This document shows positions 1 to 8,834 of a stretch of DNA of 64,000 nt, in pieces (position 1 is the stretch's first letter; each line of letters starts with the position of its first letter). The stretch is from Chitinophaga filiformis (GTDB taxonomy: Bacteria > Bacteroidota > Bacteroidia > Chitinophagales > Chitinophagaceae): the NCBI RefSeq assembly GCF_023100805.1, contig NZ_CP095855.1:8101001-8165000 (forward strand), written 5' to 3'. The notes under the pieces were generated by a model. That model saw only the letters and a list, made by a program, of their open reading frames with translations, was not told the DNA's origin and ran no database searches. The position numbers were made by a program, and so were the translations under genes.

Positions 1-386
1 TTACTGTAAAGACGTTGCATAGTGCGATACTGGGCCACAATACCATTACCGGTATTATAGTTCAGATCACTTCCCTGGTTACTTGGCGTATAATAATCAT
101 TCCAGAGATCCTGTACAGGTCCCGCAGGCTGCACATATCTTTCCTCTTTATTGTCTATCGTAGCTGTCTGACAGAATGCAGCCAGCATTGGTAAAGCAAT
201 GGTACGCATTTCCGTATAGTTCGGTCTTGCGCGGTTATTATCCTCTATGGATGAGAAGAGTTTCTCAATAGTAGGATTAGTTGTTTTGTCAGGGTCTACG
301 TAGTAATCATCGAGCTGGCTTTTACAACCCACCATACCAATGGCGAGGGCAGCAAAACAACTTATATTTATTAATGTTTTTTTCAT
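1..386 (-). CDS. SusD/RagB-family outer-membrane lipoprotein, C-terminus outside the window
   Basis: Only the first 128 or so codons are visible; the gene runs off the left edge. The product starts as a lipoprotein: a short hydrophobic signal ending in GMVGC puts the lipidated cysteine at residue 21, followed by KSQLDDYYVDPDKTTNP, a typical SusD N-terminus. Later visible residues include the RTIALPMLAAFCQT and LWNDYYTPSNQ helices of the SusD-like fold. It begins 36 nt after the stop of the SusC gene on the same strand, the usual susC-susD order, so it should be the surface-exposed substrate-binding lid of that receptor. ATG at 386 is chosen; an in-frame ATG at 392 is possible. The substrate cannot be told from this part. 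Confidence 0.9.
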   Translation of the reverse strand, partial: MKKTLINISCFAALAIGMVGCKSQLDDYYVDPDKTTNPTIEKLFSSIEDNNRARPNYTEMRTIALPMLAAFCQTATIDNKEERYVQPAGPVQDLWNDYYTPSNQGSDLNYNTGNGIVAQYRTMQRLYS

Positions 387-422
387 AATCATAACTGTTT
401 GTAGCAAGTCACAATAAATTAA

Positions 423-3400
423 TTAGAAACTGGCGTTTAAGCTGAAACCATAGCTACGGGTAGCACCGGAAGAACCTTCATCGATACCCTGTTTTAACCA
501 GCTACCACCCATTGGCGCTTCAGGATCAAGATTCTTCATAGTTCTGTAAACATACATGAGGTTTCTTCCTATCAGCGACAGGCGCAGGCTTTGCAAACGC
601 AGTTTCGCTGCTGTTCCTTTTGAAACGGTATAGGATAGTACCAGTTCGCGCAGTTTTGCATAGTCGTTCTTTTGTAAGGCCGGTATGTTCCAGGATTGAG
701 GATCGTCATTAAACGTGTTAAAATAGTAATATCCCGCCTGAATGAGTTTAGTGTTTGGCTGGCCATTTTTCGTTACACCATCCAGGATCATACCATCATG
801 ATAAACCTTTCCATTCGGAGGAACTGAGGTATGACTTGGAAGCTGCACCATCTCACCAGCGGTATTAATGTAATATGGAATACCGCCGTGTTCCGCATCA
901 CGACCTTCCAGGGTGTTTTTAAACATACCCGCAGCGGTCTGATATTTCAGTGGCGTAGATACGATCATTCCACCGAAACGGTAGTCGATCATGAAGTCGA
1001 GGGACAGGTTATGATAGTTGATCGTGTTCGCAAAACCACCTACTATCTTAGGAAGCAGGTTGCCCATTTTCTCGTACTTGCTATCGTCAATAACATACAG
1101 TCCATTGTCATTAATCACAAAATTACCTTTGCTATCTTTCAGGCGCGGGTACATATAAATATTACCAATAGGCTGGCCTTTCTCGGCAACCACTTTCAGG
1201 GCGTTCCTTGCAGCCCACAGCATCACGATCTGGTTTACACCTGGCGTCAACTGTTCAACACTTGATGTATTTGTTGCAAAGTTCAAACGGGTGCTCCATT
1301 TGATCTTCCTGGCAACCGGCGTAGCTGTCAATGCAACCTCCAGACCTTTACTGTGCAGTTCACCTACGTTGGTGATCCTTGTGTTTGCACCATTACTTAC
1401 TGCAACGTTCAAACGCATCAACAGGTCGGTGACACGGCTGTCATAGTAAGAGATGTCCACACCCAGACGGTTATGGAGCATTTTCACTTCCGTACCGATT
1501 TCCAGTTCTTTTTTCTTCTCTGACTTCAGCGCTTCATTACCATAGTTGTTCTGCGCTACCAGTAAGGGTACAGAACCATTAACAGAAGAAATTGGTTTCT
1601 GCGTATAGGTAACGTTCGACTCAAACGGAGGAGGAGCATTACCTACGAGACCGTAAGAAGCACGCACCTTACCGTAAGTAAAGAGCGTTGGCAGATGGAA
1701 AGCCTCTGTGAAGACGAAGCTCGTGTTCACTGATGGATAGAAGTAACTGTTATTGCCGGAAGGAAGTGTTGATGAATACTCCTGACGGGCGGTACCTTCC
1801 AGGAATAAGTAGTTCATGTAGCTCAGGTTCATGATACCTAGGTAAGCGTACTTAAACGCTCCGCTACGCTGTTCTGAGGTATTCTGAACATTATAGGAGT
1901 TATTGATACTGAACCAGTTTGCAGTAACCAGACCACCATTGGTAGAAGAGTTCTGATCACTGTAGGTTTCTTTACGTGTCTGCAGACCGGCGCTGAATGA
2001 GTATCCAAATTTCCTTGTTTCCTCATCTTTGGCGAAGGTCAGCAACTGATCGCTATAAAAGATAGAATAACGTCCTTTAGCCACTGCATATTGACCAGTG
2101 CTCGTTCCGCCGTTGAATGCGATCGGATACTCGTTGTACTTCTTGGTTTCGATATTCAGGCTCGTAAAGTCGTTACCTATCCTGGTACGGAACTTCAGGC
2201 CTTTCGCCAGGTCAATGTTCAATGTTACGCTGGACAATAAACGATCCTGCTTCTCAACTTCCTGGTTACGCAGCTGATACCACAGCAGGTTCAGTACTTC
2301 TGACGGACGTATGTTATATTTTAAAGCCTCGTCAGGGTTCCACTGTGGCTTATCATATGGTACCCATTTATATCCCTTGGAGGTCTTATACTTATCGAAT
2401 ATGATACCCATATCCTCGGCACGTGAGAAGAATCCGTTAAAATCGTTGAAGATACGTGCCATTTGCAGCGGACGGTTCGTGATCTTTGTATTTACATAAC
2501 CACCTACAACATCCAGGCTCACTTTGTTATGCAGCTTGATAGTACTGTTCAGGTTGAAAGTATTACGCTGCTGATCGCCACCAACCTGGATACCTTTATA
2601 GTCGCTACGGGTATAAGAGAAACGGTAATTCGCTTTTTCCGTCATGTTCGAAAGGGATACATTCAAATTTGAATTGTATCCCTTCTGAAAGAGTTGTTTA
2701 TAGTTGTCGGGTTGGGGTGAATAAGGATGCATACTACCATCCCACCAGGGCACCATCTGTCCATCCATTTTCGGACCGAACTGGGCGTAGGCCCTAAAGT
2801 AAGGCCTTACTGTTCCATCTGTTCCAATGGGTACCCAACCATCTACGTTAGTGTTCGAACCGGCGGTCTTTCTGTCATAACCGGGACCGTAGACGTTCTG
2901 ATACTGAGGAGCAAAAGCAATTCGCTCGGCAGTATGTGAATAGTTCAGATCAACACCCAAACCTCTTCCTTTCATACCTTTCTTGGTAGTGATTACCACC
3001 ACACCACTTGCCGCATCAGAACCATACAGCGCGGTAGCACTTGCACCTTTCAATACGGTCAGGCTTTCGATGTCGGCAGGGTTGATATCCAGGATACCGT
3101 TACCACGGATACGTGGGTCAGCCCAGTAGTCAGCGTTGTTGGTACCTGCTGCACCTTTTTCGTTGTTGTTCCTGATCTGCACACCATCTACTACATACAG
3201 CGGTTGCGTGTTGTAGTTGAGGGAGTTCACACCACGGATCTGTATATTCACCGCGCTCGTAGCACCACCTGGAGCAGTTGTGATCTTCACACCAGCTGCC
3301 TTACCATATAAGGCAGAGGCAAAGTTGGTGGCACCGGCAGCAGTGATCTGTTCAGAAGTGATAGTACTTACTGCGTATCCGAGAGCCTTTTGCTCTCTTT

Positions 3401-4043
3401 TGATACCCAGTGCAGTTACTACCACTTCATTCATCATTTTTTCATTTGGTTGCAGTGTGATAGTGATGGCGGTTTTACCATTTACAGGAATTTCCTGTGT
3501 TTTAAAACCTACATATGACACTAACAGTACTGCATCGTCCGGAACGCTAATGGTAAATGCACCATTTTCATCCGTTGCTACCCCATCAGAAGTCCCTTTG
3601 ATCTTTACAGAAGCTCCGATCAAAGCCTCACCGGTCTGGTCCAATACCTTACCGGTAACTTTAATAGCTTTCAGCTGAGCGCCTTTTGGCATGATAACGA
3701 TCAGATTGTTGGACAGCTCCTGGTAAGTAAAACCGGAATTGTTCAATATCAGATCCATTACTGTAGTGATCTGTGCGTCTTTTACGTTAATATCTACTTT
3801 GTTGTCACTCGGAATGTTCCTGTTGCTGAACATGAAACGGTAATCGCTCTGACTTTCGATAACAGTCAGTACTTTCTTAAATTCAACATCACGGAGGTTA
3901 AGAGTGATCTTGGTTGCGCGGGCGGCCGCGTGTACGTTCAGACTCATGGTAAGCACCAGTCCTAGTACTAATTTCATAAGTAGCATTGGCTTTAAAAGCC
4001 CGTAAGGGATCTTTACGCCCCTGGGGCGTAGGATAAACGTCAT
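423..4043 (-). CDS. SusC/RagA-family TonB-dependent receptor with N-terminal STN domain
   Basis: 1206 residues. Order of domains: signal region (to about residue 42), STN domain (about 45-118, ITLNLRDVEFKKVLTVIE), carboxypeptidase-like regulatory domain (about 126-205, ending in LLVSYVGFKTQEI), plug (about 205-355, with LYGSDAASGVVVITTKKG) and a 22-strand barrel ending in the aromatic residue of SLNASF. It imports an oligomeric substrate through the outer membrane using TonB. The STN domain means it can also signal to a FecR-type anti-sigma, and a FecR gene and ECF sigma gene lie just upstream on the same strand. Internal ATGs at 3986 and 3977 would give a more compact signal peptide, but long N-termini of this kind are common in Chitinophaga SusC proteins. 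Confidence 0.95.
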   Translation of the reverse strand: MTFILRPRGVKIPYGLLKPMLLMKLVLGLVLTMSLNVHAAARATKITLNLRDVEFKKVLTVIESQSDYRFMFSNRNIPSDNKVDINVKDAQITTVMDLILNNSGFTYQELSNNLIVIMPKGAQLKAIKVTGKVLDQTGEALIGASVKIKGTSDGVATDENGAFTISVPDDAVLLVSYVGFKTQEIPVNGKTAITITLQPNEKMMNEVVVTALGIKREQKALGYAVSTITSEQITAAGATNFASALYGKAAGVKITTAPGGATSAVNIQIRGVNSLNYNTQPLYVVDGVQIRNNNEKGAAGTNNADYWADPRIRGNGILDINPADIESLTVLKGASATALYGSDAASGVVVITTKKGMKGRGLGVDLNYSHTAERIAFAPQYQNVYGPGYDRKTAGSNTNVDGWVPIGTDGTVRPYFRAYAQFGPKMDGQMVPWWDGSMHPYSPQPDNYKQLFQKGYNSNLNVSLSNMTEKANYRFSYTRSDYKGIQVGGDQQRNTFNLNSTIKLHNKVSLDVVGGYVNTKITNRPLQMARIFNDFNGFFSRAEDMGIIFDKYKTSKGYKWVPYDKPQWNPDEALKYNIRPSEVLNLLWYQLRNQEVEKQDRLLSSVTLNIDLAKGLKFRTRIGNDFTSLNIETKKYNEYPIAFNGGTSTGQYAVAKGRYSIFYSDQLLTFAKDEETRKFGYSFSAGLQTRKETYSDQNSSTNGGLVTANWFSINNSYNVQNTSEQRSGAFKYAYLGIMNLSYMNYLFLEGTARQEYSSTLPSGNNSYFYPSVNTSFVFTEAFHLPTLFTYGKVRASYGLVGNAPPPFESNVTYTQKPISSVNGSVPLLVAQNNYGNEALKSEKKKELEIGTEVKMLHNRLGVDISYYDSRVTDLLMRLNVAVSNGANTRITNVGELHSKGLEVALTATPVARKIKWSTRLNFATNTSSVEQLTPGVNQIVMLWAARNALKVVAEKGQPIGNIYMYPRLKDSKGNFVINDNGLYVIDDSKYEKMGNLLPKIVGGFANTINYHNLSLDFMIDYRFGGMIVSTPLKYQTAAGMFKNTLEGRDAEHGGIPYYINTAGEMVQLPSHTSVPPNGKVYHDGMILDGVTKNGQPNTKLIQAGYYYFNTFNDDPQSWNIPALQKNDYAKLRELVLSYTVSKGTAAKLRLQSLRLSLIGRNLMYVYRTMKNLDPEAPMGGSWLKQGIDEGSSGATRSYGFSLNASF

Positions 4044-4355
4044 AACTTAGATGTTAAGGGTGATTAAAGTCTTTCAAATGTCAGGATTCGTTCAAAAAAC
4101 CATTCATTCAAGGATATAAGTTTCTTTGCCGGCAGGTACCATTTAAGAACGGTGCCTGCTTTATCTAGTAGTAGTCGATCTCTTTTCCCATAGACAAAAT
4201 TTTAGGCGTTAATACTTTGTTTCTGGTGAAATGAACGAGCGAATACATACGGTGTAATCATAGACATAGGTATCGGCTTCATAGGGTCCTCATCTCACCT
4301 TTCAATGTTTGAAAGGATAATTTTTAATCGTTTTTCTTTTTCCGTACTCTCCTGA
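4044..4355. other. Intergenic region between FecR and SusC genes
   Basis: 312 nt with no credible ORF. A perfect 8-bp stem with a 3-nt loop lies at 4298-4316 (CCTTTCAA / TTGAAAGG), about 40 nt after the FecR stop. It has no clear T-run on the minus strand, so it may be a weak terminator or an attenuator between the anti-sigma gene and the receptor operon. The remainder should hold the promoter read by the neighbouring ECF sigma factor; I cannot identify its boxes from one example. Confidence 0.4.
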
Positions 4356-5405
4356 TTAATATATAACTATCGTTGAATCTTCTATTCTGTAACTGAAATC
4401 TTCCGTCAGGTGCAACGCGCTGAATGCTTCCGCGACTGTTTCTCCTTCCAGGATGCCTGTAAACCTCAGCTGCTTCATGCCACTCCGGTTAAAGCGGATG
4501 CTGACATTATACCAGCGTTCCATTCTTCTTGCAAGTGTTTCAAAATCTTCATCCTGGAATACCAGTTTGTTCTGCAGCCAGGATGTTTCCATGATAACAG
4601 TATCCTTTTGCTGGAAGTAAGTCAGGGTAGTTAATGCAGGTGCTGCATCTTTCAGGCTCACTGACTTCTTTTTCTTGGGATCGTCATTGTTTACGACCAG
4701 TTTCTGGGATGGTTTCAGTACAATCTTCTCAGAAGGATTGTCTGTTACCGTTACTTCTATTGCCCCTTTCAACAGTGTTGCTTCTGTCGATGTTTCGTTA
4801 GGATACGATTTTACGTTGAAAGCTGTACCCAGTACCTTAATATCCATGTTATTGGCATGAATGATGAAAGGCTTCCGTGCATCGCTGTGCACATCGAAGA
4901 AAGCCTCTCCGGTCAGATACACTTCACGGCTCTCCTGCGGGAAATTAGCTGCATATTCCAGCTTACTGTCCGCATTCAGCGTAACCCGCGTGCCATCTTC
5001 CATCATAAAGGTGGATTTCTCCCCTTTTGAAGTATACTTGGCTACAAGCGGCTCATGCAGTGAGTTGTAGTAGTACACGCCGGCTGAGATCAGGAGCGCT
5101 ACCGCAGCAGCAACACCAGACATCCATACCAGGCGGCCTTTACCGCGTACTGGCGTCATCAGAGGTTCGATGACTGACGTACCGGCTTCTTTCTCCAATT
5201 CACTGATACGCGTCTGCACATTAGAAAAAAGTCTTCTGCTGTCAATATGATCATGATGATTCTGGGCCCAGTACATGCGGAACAGCTCATACTGTCTGGC
5301 GAAGACAGCATCCTCACTCATGATATGTTGCAGTTCCTGGCCTTCTTCTGGTGTTGAATCACCAGCCAGGTCCTTTATAACAATTTCAAAAAAACGTTCA
5401 CTCAT
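4356..5405 (-). CDS. FecR-family anti-sigma factor
   Basis: 349 residues from ATG at 5405. The open frame extends to 5486, but MSERFFEIVIKDLAGD is where family similarity starts. The N-terminal cytoplasmic part would bind the ECF sigma factor. One membrane helix lies near residues 92-112 (VAAAVALLISAGVYYY), followed by the periplasmic FecR domain (ATLLKGAIEVTV) and a C-terminal DUF4974 domain (FETLARRMERWYNVSIRF). It should hold the upstream sigma factor inactive until the STN domain of the SusC receptor reports substrate binding. The gene lies between the sigma gene (stop 5500) and the receptor gene, which is the standard cascade order. Confidence 0.93.
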   Translation of the reverse strand: MSERFFEIVIKDLAGDSTPEEGQELQHIMSEDAVFARQYELFRMYWAQNHHDHIDSRRLFSNVQTRISELEKEAGTSVIEPLMTPVRGKGRLVWMSGVAAAVALLISAGVYYYNSLHEPLVAKYTSKGEKSTFMMEDGTRVTLNADSKLEYAANFPQESREVYLTGEAFFDVHSDARKPFIIHANNMDIKVLGTAFNVKSYPNETSTEATLLKGAIEVTVTDNPSEKIVLKPSQKLVVNNDDPKKKKSVSLKDAAPALTTLTYFQQKDTVIMETSWLQNKLVFQDEDFETLARRMERWYNVSIRFNRSGMKQLRFTGILEGETVAEAFSALHLTEDFSYRIEDSTIVIY

Positions 5406-5499
5406 TGTCCGATGGAATAACCCTTTGTATATAAGACAACATTTAGTACCTAATATGCTTACAAGGTTTAAAATTTTTTTTAACATATATATTAAAGGG

Positions 5500-6141
5500 T
5501 TAATTACCCATAAATATTGATATTATCAGCAATGTCGTTATAATACTATCTGTAATATTATCCGAGGCCTGCCTGCCCGCCTTTTTCAGATAAGGCTCCA
5601 TGGCAACTGTCATCTTTTTCATTGCACGCAACATCTGCGTATGCACCGTACGGGGGGATATATTCAGGATCTCCGCAACCTCCTTGTATTTCATCCCATT
5701 TTCCTTCACCAGCCGGAATATAATGCTACACTGGCGGGGCAGGGAAGAAATAGCCTGATCCATCCTGAAGAATAACTCTTTCTTTTCTAGTTCCATCTCG
5801 GGGGAAGCAGCATTGACCAGCTGTGCACCGCCTTCATGGTCGTCTATATTCACCAGTTGAAGACTGGAAAAACGCTTATTGTAGTTTAATGCATGGTTCT
5901 TTACAGCAATGAAAAGGTACGTCTCAGGCTTGAGAACGTCCCTCATTTTTGCCCTGTCCATCCAGCATTTTACAAATACATCGGAAACTATCTCTTCCGC
6001 AACTTGTTGATAATGAACGTACATTGTGCAAAACTTCACGAGCCTGGGGTTTAATTCATGGAAAAAAACCTCAAATGATTTAGAGTCGCTATCAACCGTG
6101 ATGCGCTCCCATAGATCATTTATATTAACCTCCTTTTGCAT
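5500..6141 (-). CDS. ECF RNA polymerase sigma factor, Bacteroidetes FecI-like group
   Basis: 213 residues. Region 2 is visible at about residues 25-95 (FCTMYVHYQQVAEEIVSDVFVKCW) and region 4 at about 130-190 (YKEVAEILNISPRTVHTQMLRAMKKM, the helix-turn-helix that reads the -35 region). It should direct transcription of the downstream SusC/SusD operon after release from FecR. The last 20 or so residues are unusual: ISIFMGN ends a hydrophobic run (IITTLLIISIF) that could touch the membrane or the anti-sigma factor. An AT-rich region upstream (6142-6280) is likely to carry its promoter. Confidence 0.93.
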   Translation of the reverse strand: MQKEVNINDLWERITVDSDSKSFEVFFHELNPRLVKFCTMYVHYQQVAEEIVSDVFVKCWMDRAKMRDVLKPETYLFIAVKNHALNYNKRFSSLQLVNIDDHEGGAQLVNAASPEMELEKKELFFRMDQAISSLPRQCSIIFRLVKENGMKYKEVAEILNISPRTVHTQMLRAMKKMTVAMEPYLKKAGRQASDNITDSIITTLLIISIFMGN

Positions 6142-6280
6142 TCTAACTTTTCATTATATTTCAGACAGCAATGTAGTAAAAGTATATGGCAAATAAAAAT
6201 AATAAAACTTTCTGAATTAATTATTTATAATATATATTATCTGCGATACATTAGAAAAACAGGGTTATTGACCGGGCAAT

Positions 6281-6311
6281 AAAAAACCCGCCCTGCCTGC
6301 GCAGAGCGGGT
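6281..6311 (-). terminator. Rho-independent terminator of the ferritin gene
   Basis: On the minus strand an 11-bp GC-rich stem (arms 6301-6311 and 6286-6296, one G-T pair, 4-nt loop) is followed by a run of T. It starts 23 nt after the ferritin stop codon. Confidence 0.85.
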
Positions 6312-6333
6312 ATATAAGTATCTGTCAATCAAT

Positions 6334-6831
6334 TTATTCCTGTTCCATTGTCATAATATCACGGTCAAACAGGTACAAACCGCTCTTGTCATCACCGATC
6401 AGTTCCAGCTTGTCATTACATTCCCTGGCCACCCGCTCTTCCTCAATCTGTTCATTTACATACCATTGCAGAAAATTATGGGTGGCATAGTCCTTTTCCT
6501 CCAGCGCAATATCCACCAGGTCATTAATGCTCTCACTCACCTTGACCTCGTGGGCAAACAACTCTTCAAATGCCTTTTTCAGGGAAACAAAGGTCAGAAC
6601 CGGTTGGGCCAACGCCGGTATAATGGCAAAACCACCCCTTTCGTTGATATAATGGATCAGCTTCAGCATATGGAACCGCTCCTCATCGCTGTGCTTGAAG
6701 AAAAACTTGGTTACGCCTTTCAGACCGGGCTGTATTTCGGCCCAGCTGCCCATTGCCAGATATGCCTGGGAAGACTGCGCTTCCATTACCACCTGACGGT
6801 TCAGGGCCTCCTGCATTCTTTGTGACAACAT
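6334..6831 (-). CDS. ftnA: Ferritin (non-heme iron storage protein)
   Basis: 165 residues from ATG at 6831 (MLSQRMQEALNRQ). The open frame extends further upstream, but that part is not ferritin-like. A four-helix ferritin with the ferroxidase residues in place: the first-helix glutamate in VVMEAQSSQAY, the E-x-x-H pair in SDEERFHM, and the later glutamates and glutamine in NFLQWYVNEQIEEE. It oxidises Fe(II) and stores ferric mineral in the cytoplasm as a 24-mer. Its length matches bacterial FtnA. It lies 100 nt after a cupin gene on the same strand and has its own terminator. The iron role fits the heme-uptake locus elsewhere in the window, but there is no direct link. Confidence 0.95.
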   Translation of the reverse strand: MLSQRMQEALNRQVVMEAQSSQAYLAMGSWAEIQPGLKGVTKFFFKHSDEERFHMLKLIHYINERGGFAIIPALAQPVLTFVSLKKAFEELFAHEVKVSESINDLVDIALEEKDYATHNFLQWYVNEQIEEERVARECNDKLELIGDDKSGLYLFDRDIMTMEQE

Positions 6832-6931
6832 GTTATTCGCTTTTAGGGTGAAAAATTGAAGTGAAATAAATGTACTGAATTTCCAGAGGCCGCTGAAATA
6901 TAAGCTTTCCTCTTCATTGGGAATCACCAAC

Positions 6932-7261
6932 TTACTTAATGAAATCCTCCCTGTGGGGACTAAACACATCTATCAATACCCCCGGCTCCAGGCACAGGGC
7001 GCCATGTAAGACATGCGGAGGAATATAGTAGGCATCGCCTGCCTTCAGTACCTTCTTTTCCCCATCAATGGTGATCTCAAATACCCCACTTTCCACATGC
7101 GAGATCTGTGAGTGGTAATGCTCATGTATCGCTCCTACCGCTCCCTGCTCGAATGCTACTTTTACCATCATCAGCTGCTCATTATAGGCCATTACCTTCC
7201 GGCGGATGCCCGGGTCGGGGTTTTCCCATTGAATGTCTTTGTCTTCTATAAAACGGTCCAT
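6932..7261 (-). CDS. Small cupin protein, KdgF-like
   Basis: 109 residues forming a single cupin barrel. Motif 1 is HEHYHSQISHVESGVFEI, with two histidines and a later glutamate for metal binding. Motif 2 is GDAYYIPPHVLHG, which gives the third histidine. The pattern and length resemble KdgF, which linearises the unsaturated uronates released from pectin and alginate. That is known of the family; the substrate here is inferred. The neighbours are ferritin and a TlpA-like protein, so there is no pathway support nearby, and a generic sugar-binding cupin is equally possible. Confidence 0.8.
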   Translation of the reverse strand: MDRFIEDKDIQWENPDPGIRRKVMAYNEQLMMVKVAFEQGAVGAIHEHYHSQISHVESGVFEITIDGEKKVLKAGDAYYIPPHVLHGALCLEPGVLIDVFSPHREDFIK

Positions 7262-7314
7262 ATCGGGTTATTTTTCCGTATTAAAGCCTTCGGCATAAAC
7301 TATCTGAAAACAAA

Positions 7315-7415
7315 TAGTCCATAGCGTACCGGCCCTGTTGGTGGGTTACTTAGCTTACCAATTTAATCATTGATCTGCTAATAACCGTACAACAATTTCG
7401 ATCTGCTATGGACTA
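7315..7415. repeat. Inverted repeat enclosing about 79 nt, candidate structured element
   Basis: Perfect 11-bp arms TAGTCCATAGC (7315-7325) and GCTATGGACTA (7405-7415) close a 79-nt interior. The interior carries a 9-nt direct repeat, GATCTGCTA. It lies between the cupin start (7261) and the TlpA-like stop (7435). It could be the closing helix of a small RNA or a 3' structure of the TlpA-like transcript. Confidence 0.45.
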
Positions 7416-7434
7416 CTTTTATAAAACGGGTAGA

Positions 7435-8568
7435 TTATTTCAGTATTTCACTCAGGCGCTTATCCAGCTCCTCCCCTCTCAGGTTCTTAGCCACGATCTT
7501 TCCTTCGGGGTCCAGCAGGAAATTCTGGGGCACTGATCTTACACCGTACATTTTCGCAACGGCATTATCCCAGTACTGCAGGTCAGATACATGCGTCCAG
7601 GTGAGGTTGTCTTTATGAATAGCTTTCAGCCAGGCATCACGACCATTTGGCTGGTCCAGCGATACGCTCAGGATGGTGAAAGCCTTGTCTTTGTGATTGT
7701 TGTAGGCTGCCACCACGTTCGGATTCTCTGCGCGGCAGGGGCCACACCAGGAAGCCCAGAAATCCACCAGCACATATTTGCCACGGAAGTCTTTCAGGTT
7801 CACCGGTTTGCCCAGGGTATCGTTCTGTGTGAACAGGGGCGCTTCTGCCCCGATGGCGGTAGACTTCCAGCTATTCAGCAGTTTCGCATATTCCTGTCCG
7901 CTTTTACTGCTTTTCACCTTGGCATCCAGGCTATTGTACATAGATTCGATCTGGCCCAGGTCGTCCGGCATACCACCTGAATATTGCTGCAGCGCATCCA
8001 GGCTGATGAGGGATTTAGGATTGTTCTTTACAAAATCCACATAAACAGCCTTTTCCTGTTTACGGATCTCTTCTACTTTCTGGTCGAGGTACTGGCGGAA
8101 TTCCAGGGAACCGCGTTTCTCGTCGTCGGCAGCCATGTACTCGGCGTTCAACTGTCCGAAAAGCGCACCCACCGGTTTCAAAGCATCCTGTAAACGTTGA
8201 TTATCAGTATTTATCTGGGAGCCGGCAAAAGTAGCCTTCTGCAAAGAGTCAGGGCTGCTCAGGGTGATAGTGCCTTTTTCAACGTAGAAAACGATCATAT
8301 CACGGGCTCTTGGGTCGGCCGGCGGATTGACATGCTTTAATACCATCATGGCCTGCGAAGGACCATCTACCGTTCCCTTGAATTGAAATGTACCGTCTTT
8401 TAACACGGCAGAGTCCTTTACGTCAACACCTCCGTTCCGGTAAACAAGTTGTAGTTTGGCAGGTGCATTCCAACTGCCGATTTTGCCCTTCAATACAAAA
8501 TCTCCCTTCTGGGCTAACAAAATGCCTGGGGACAACAGTAAAGTCAAGGCTGTTAATAATTGCTTCAT
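7435..8568 (-). CDS. TlpA-family thiol-disulfide protein with DUF4369 domain
   Basis: 377 residues from ATG at 8568 (MKQLLTALTLLLS, a clean signal peptide ending near LLAQ). The N-terminal half is a DUF4369-like domain (GKIGSWNAPAKLQLVYR). The C-terminal 140 residues are an AhpC/TSA-type thioredoxin fold with the active-site motif WASWCGPCRAE and the cis-proline region SVPQNF. It is a periplasmic protein that reduces or exchanges disulfides in partner proteins; many paralogs occur per Bacteroidetes genome. It stands alone, with an inverted repeat after its stop and a 50-bp palindrome upstream of its start. Confidence 0.92.
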   Translation of the reverse strand: MKQLLTALTLLLSPGILLAQKGDFVLKGKIGSWNAPAKLQLVYRNGGVDVKDSAVLKDGTFQFKGTVDGPSQAMMVLKHVNPPADPRARDMIVFYVEKGTITLSSPDSLQKATFAGSQINTDNQRLQDALKPVGALFGQLNAEYMAADDEKRGSLEFRQYLDQKVEEIRKQEKAVYVDFVKNNPKSLISLDALQQYSGGMPDDLGQIESMYNSLDAKVKSSKSGQEYAKLLNSWKSTAIGAEAPLFTQNDTLGKPVNLKDFRGKYVLVDFWASWCGPCRAENPNVVAAYNNHKDKAFTILSVSLDQPNGRDAWLKAIHKDNLTWTHVSDLQYWDNAVAKMYGVRSVPQNFLLDPEGKIVAKNLRGEELDKRLSEILK

Positions 8569-8726
8569 TTGGTTTGGTTTGATTTTTTCGAGTATCACTA
8601 AAAATAGCAAATAAAAGTGAACCCGGACCGCAGCCCTGGGATGACCGGTAAAAAGACAGTATGAGCTTCGGTACAAACGGTGTGCGACAGGTATACCGGT
8701 TCCTACCTATAGGCGCATTGGTACTA

Positions 8727-8776
8727 CATTAGAGGCACAGTTCTATAGCGATCGCTATAGAACTGTGCCTCTAATG
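8727..8776. repeat. Perfect 50-bp palindrome
   Basis: Two 25-nt arms, 8727-8751 and 8752-8776, are exact reverse complements with no spacer; the centre is GCGATCGC. It lies 58 nt after the sugar-porter stop codon and about 160 nt before the TlpA-like start. No T-run follows on the minus strand, so it is not a standard terminator, though a transcript would fold into a 25-bp hairpin. Confidence 0.85.
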
Positions 8777-8834
8777 CTATAGAAAACAGCCTGTAAGCAG
8801 GAGGCTGCACACTTGTGGTAAGCCAGTGTAAGGC

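Noticed and set aside
831-1265. 144-codon open frame antisense to the SusC gene
   Set aside because: A mirror frame of a clearly coding sequence with no family pattern of its own; the same applies to the other long antisense frames in large genes.
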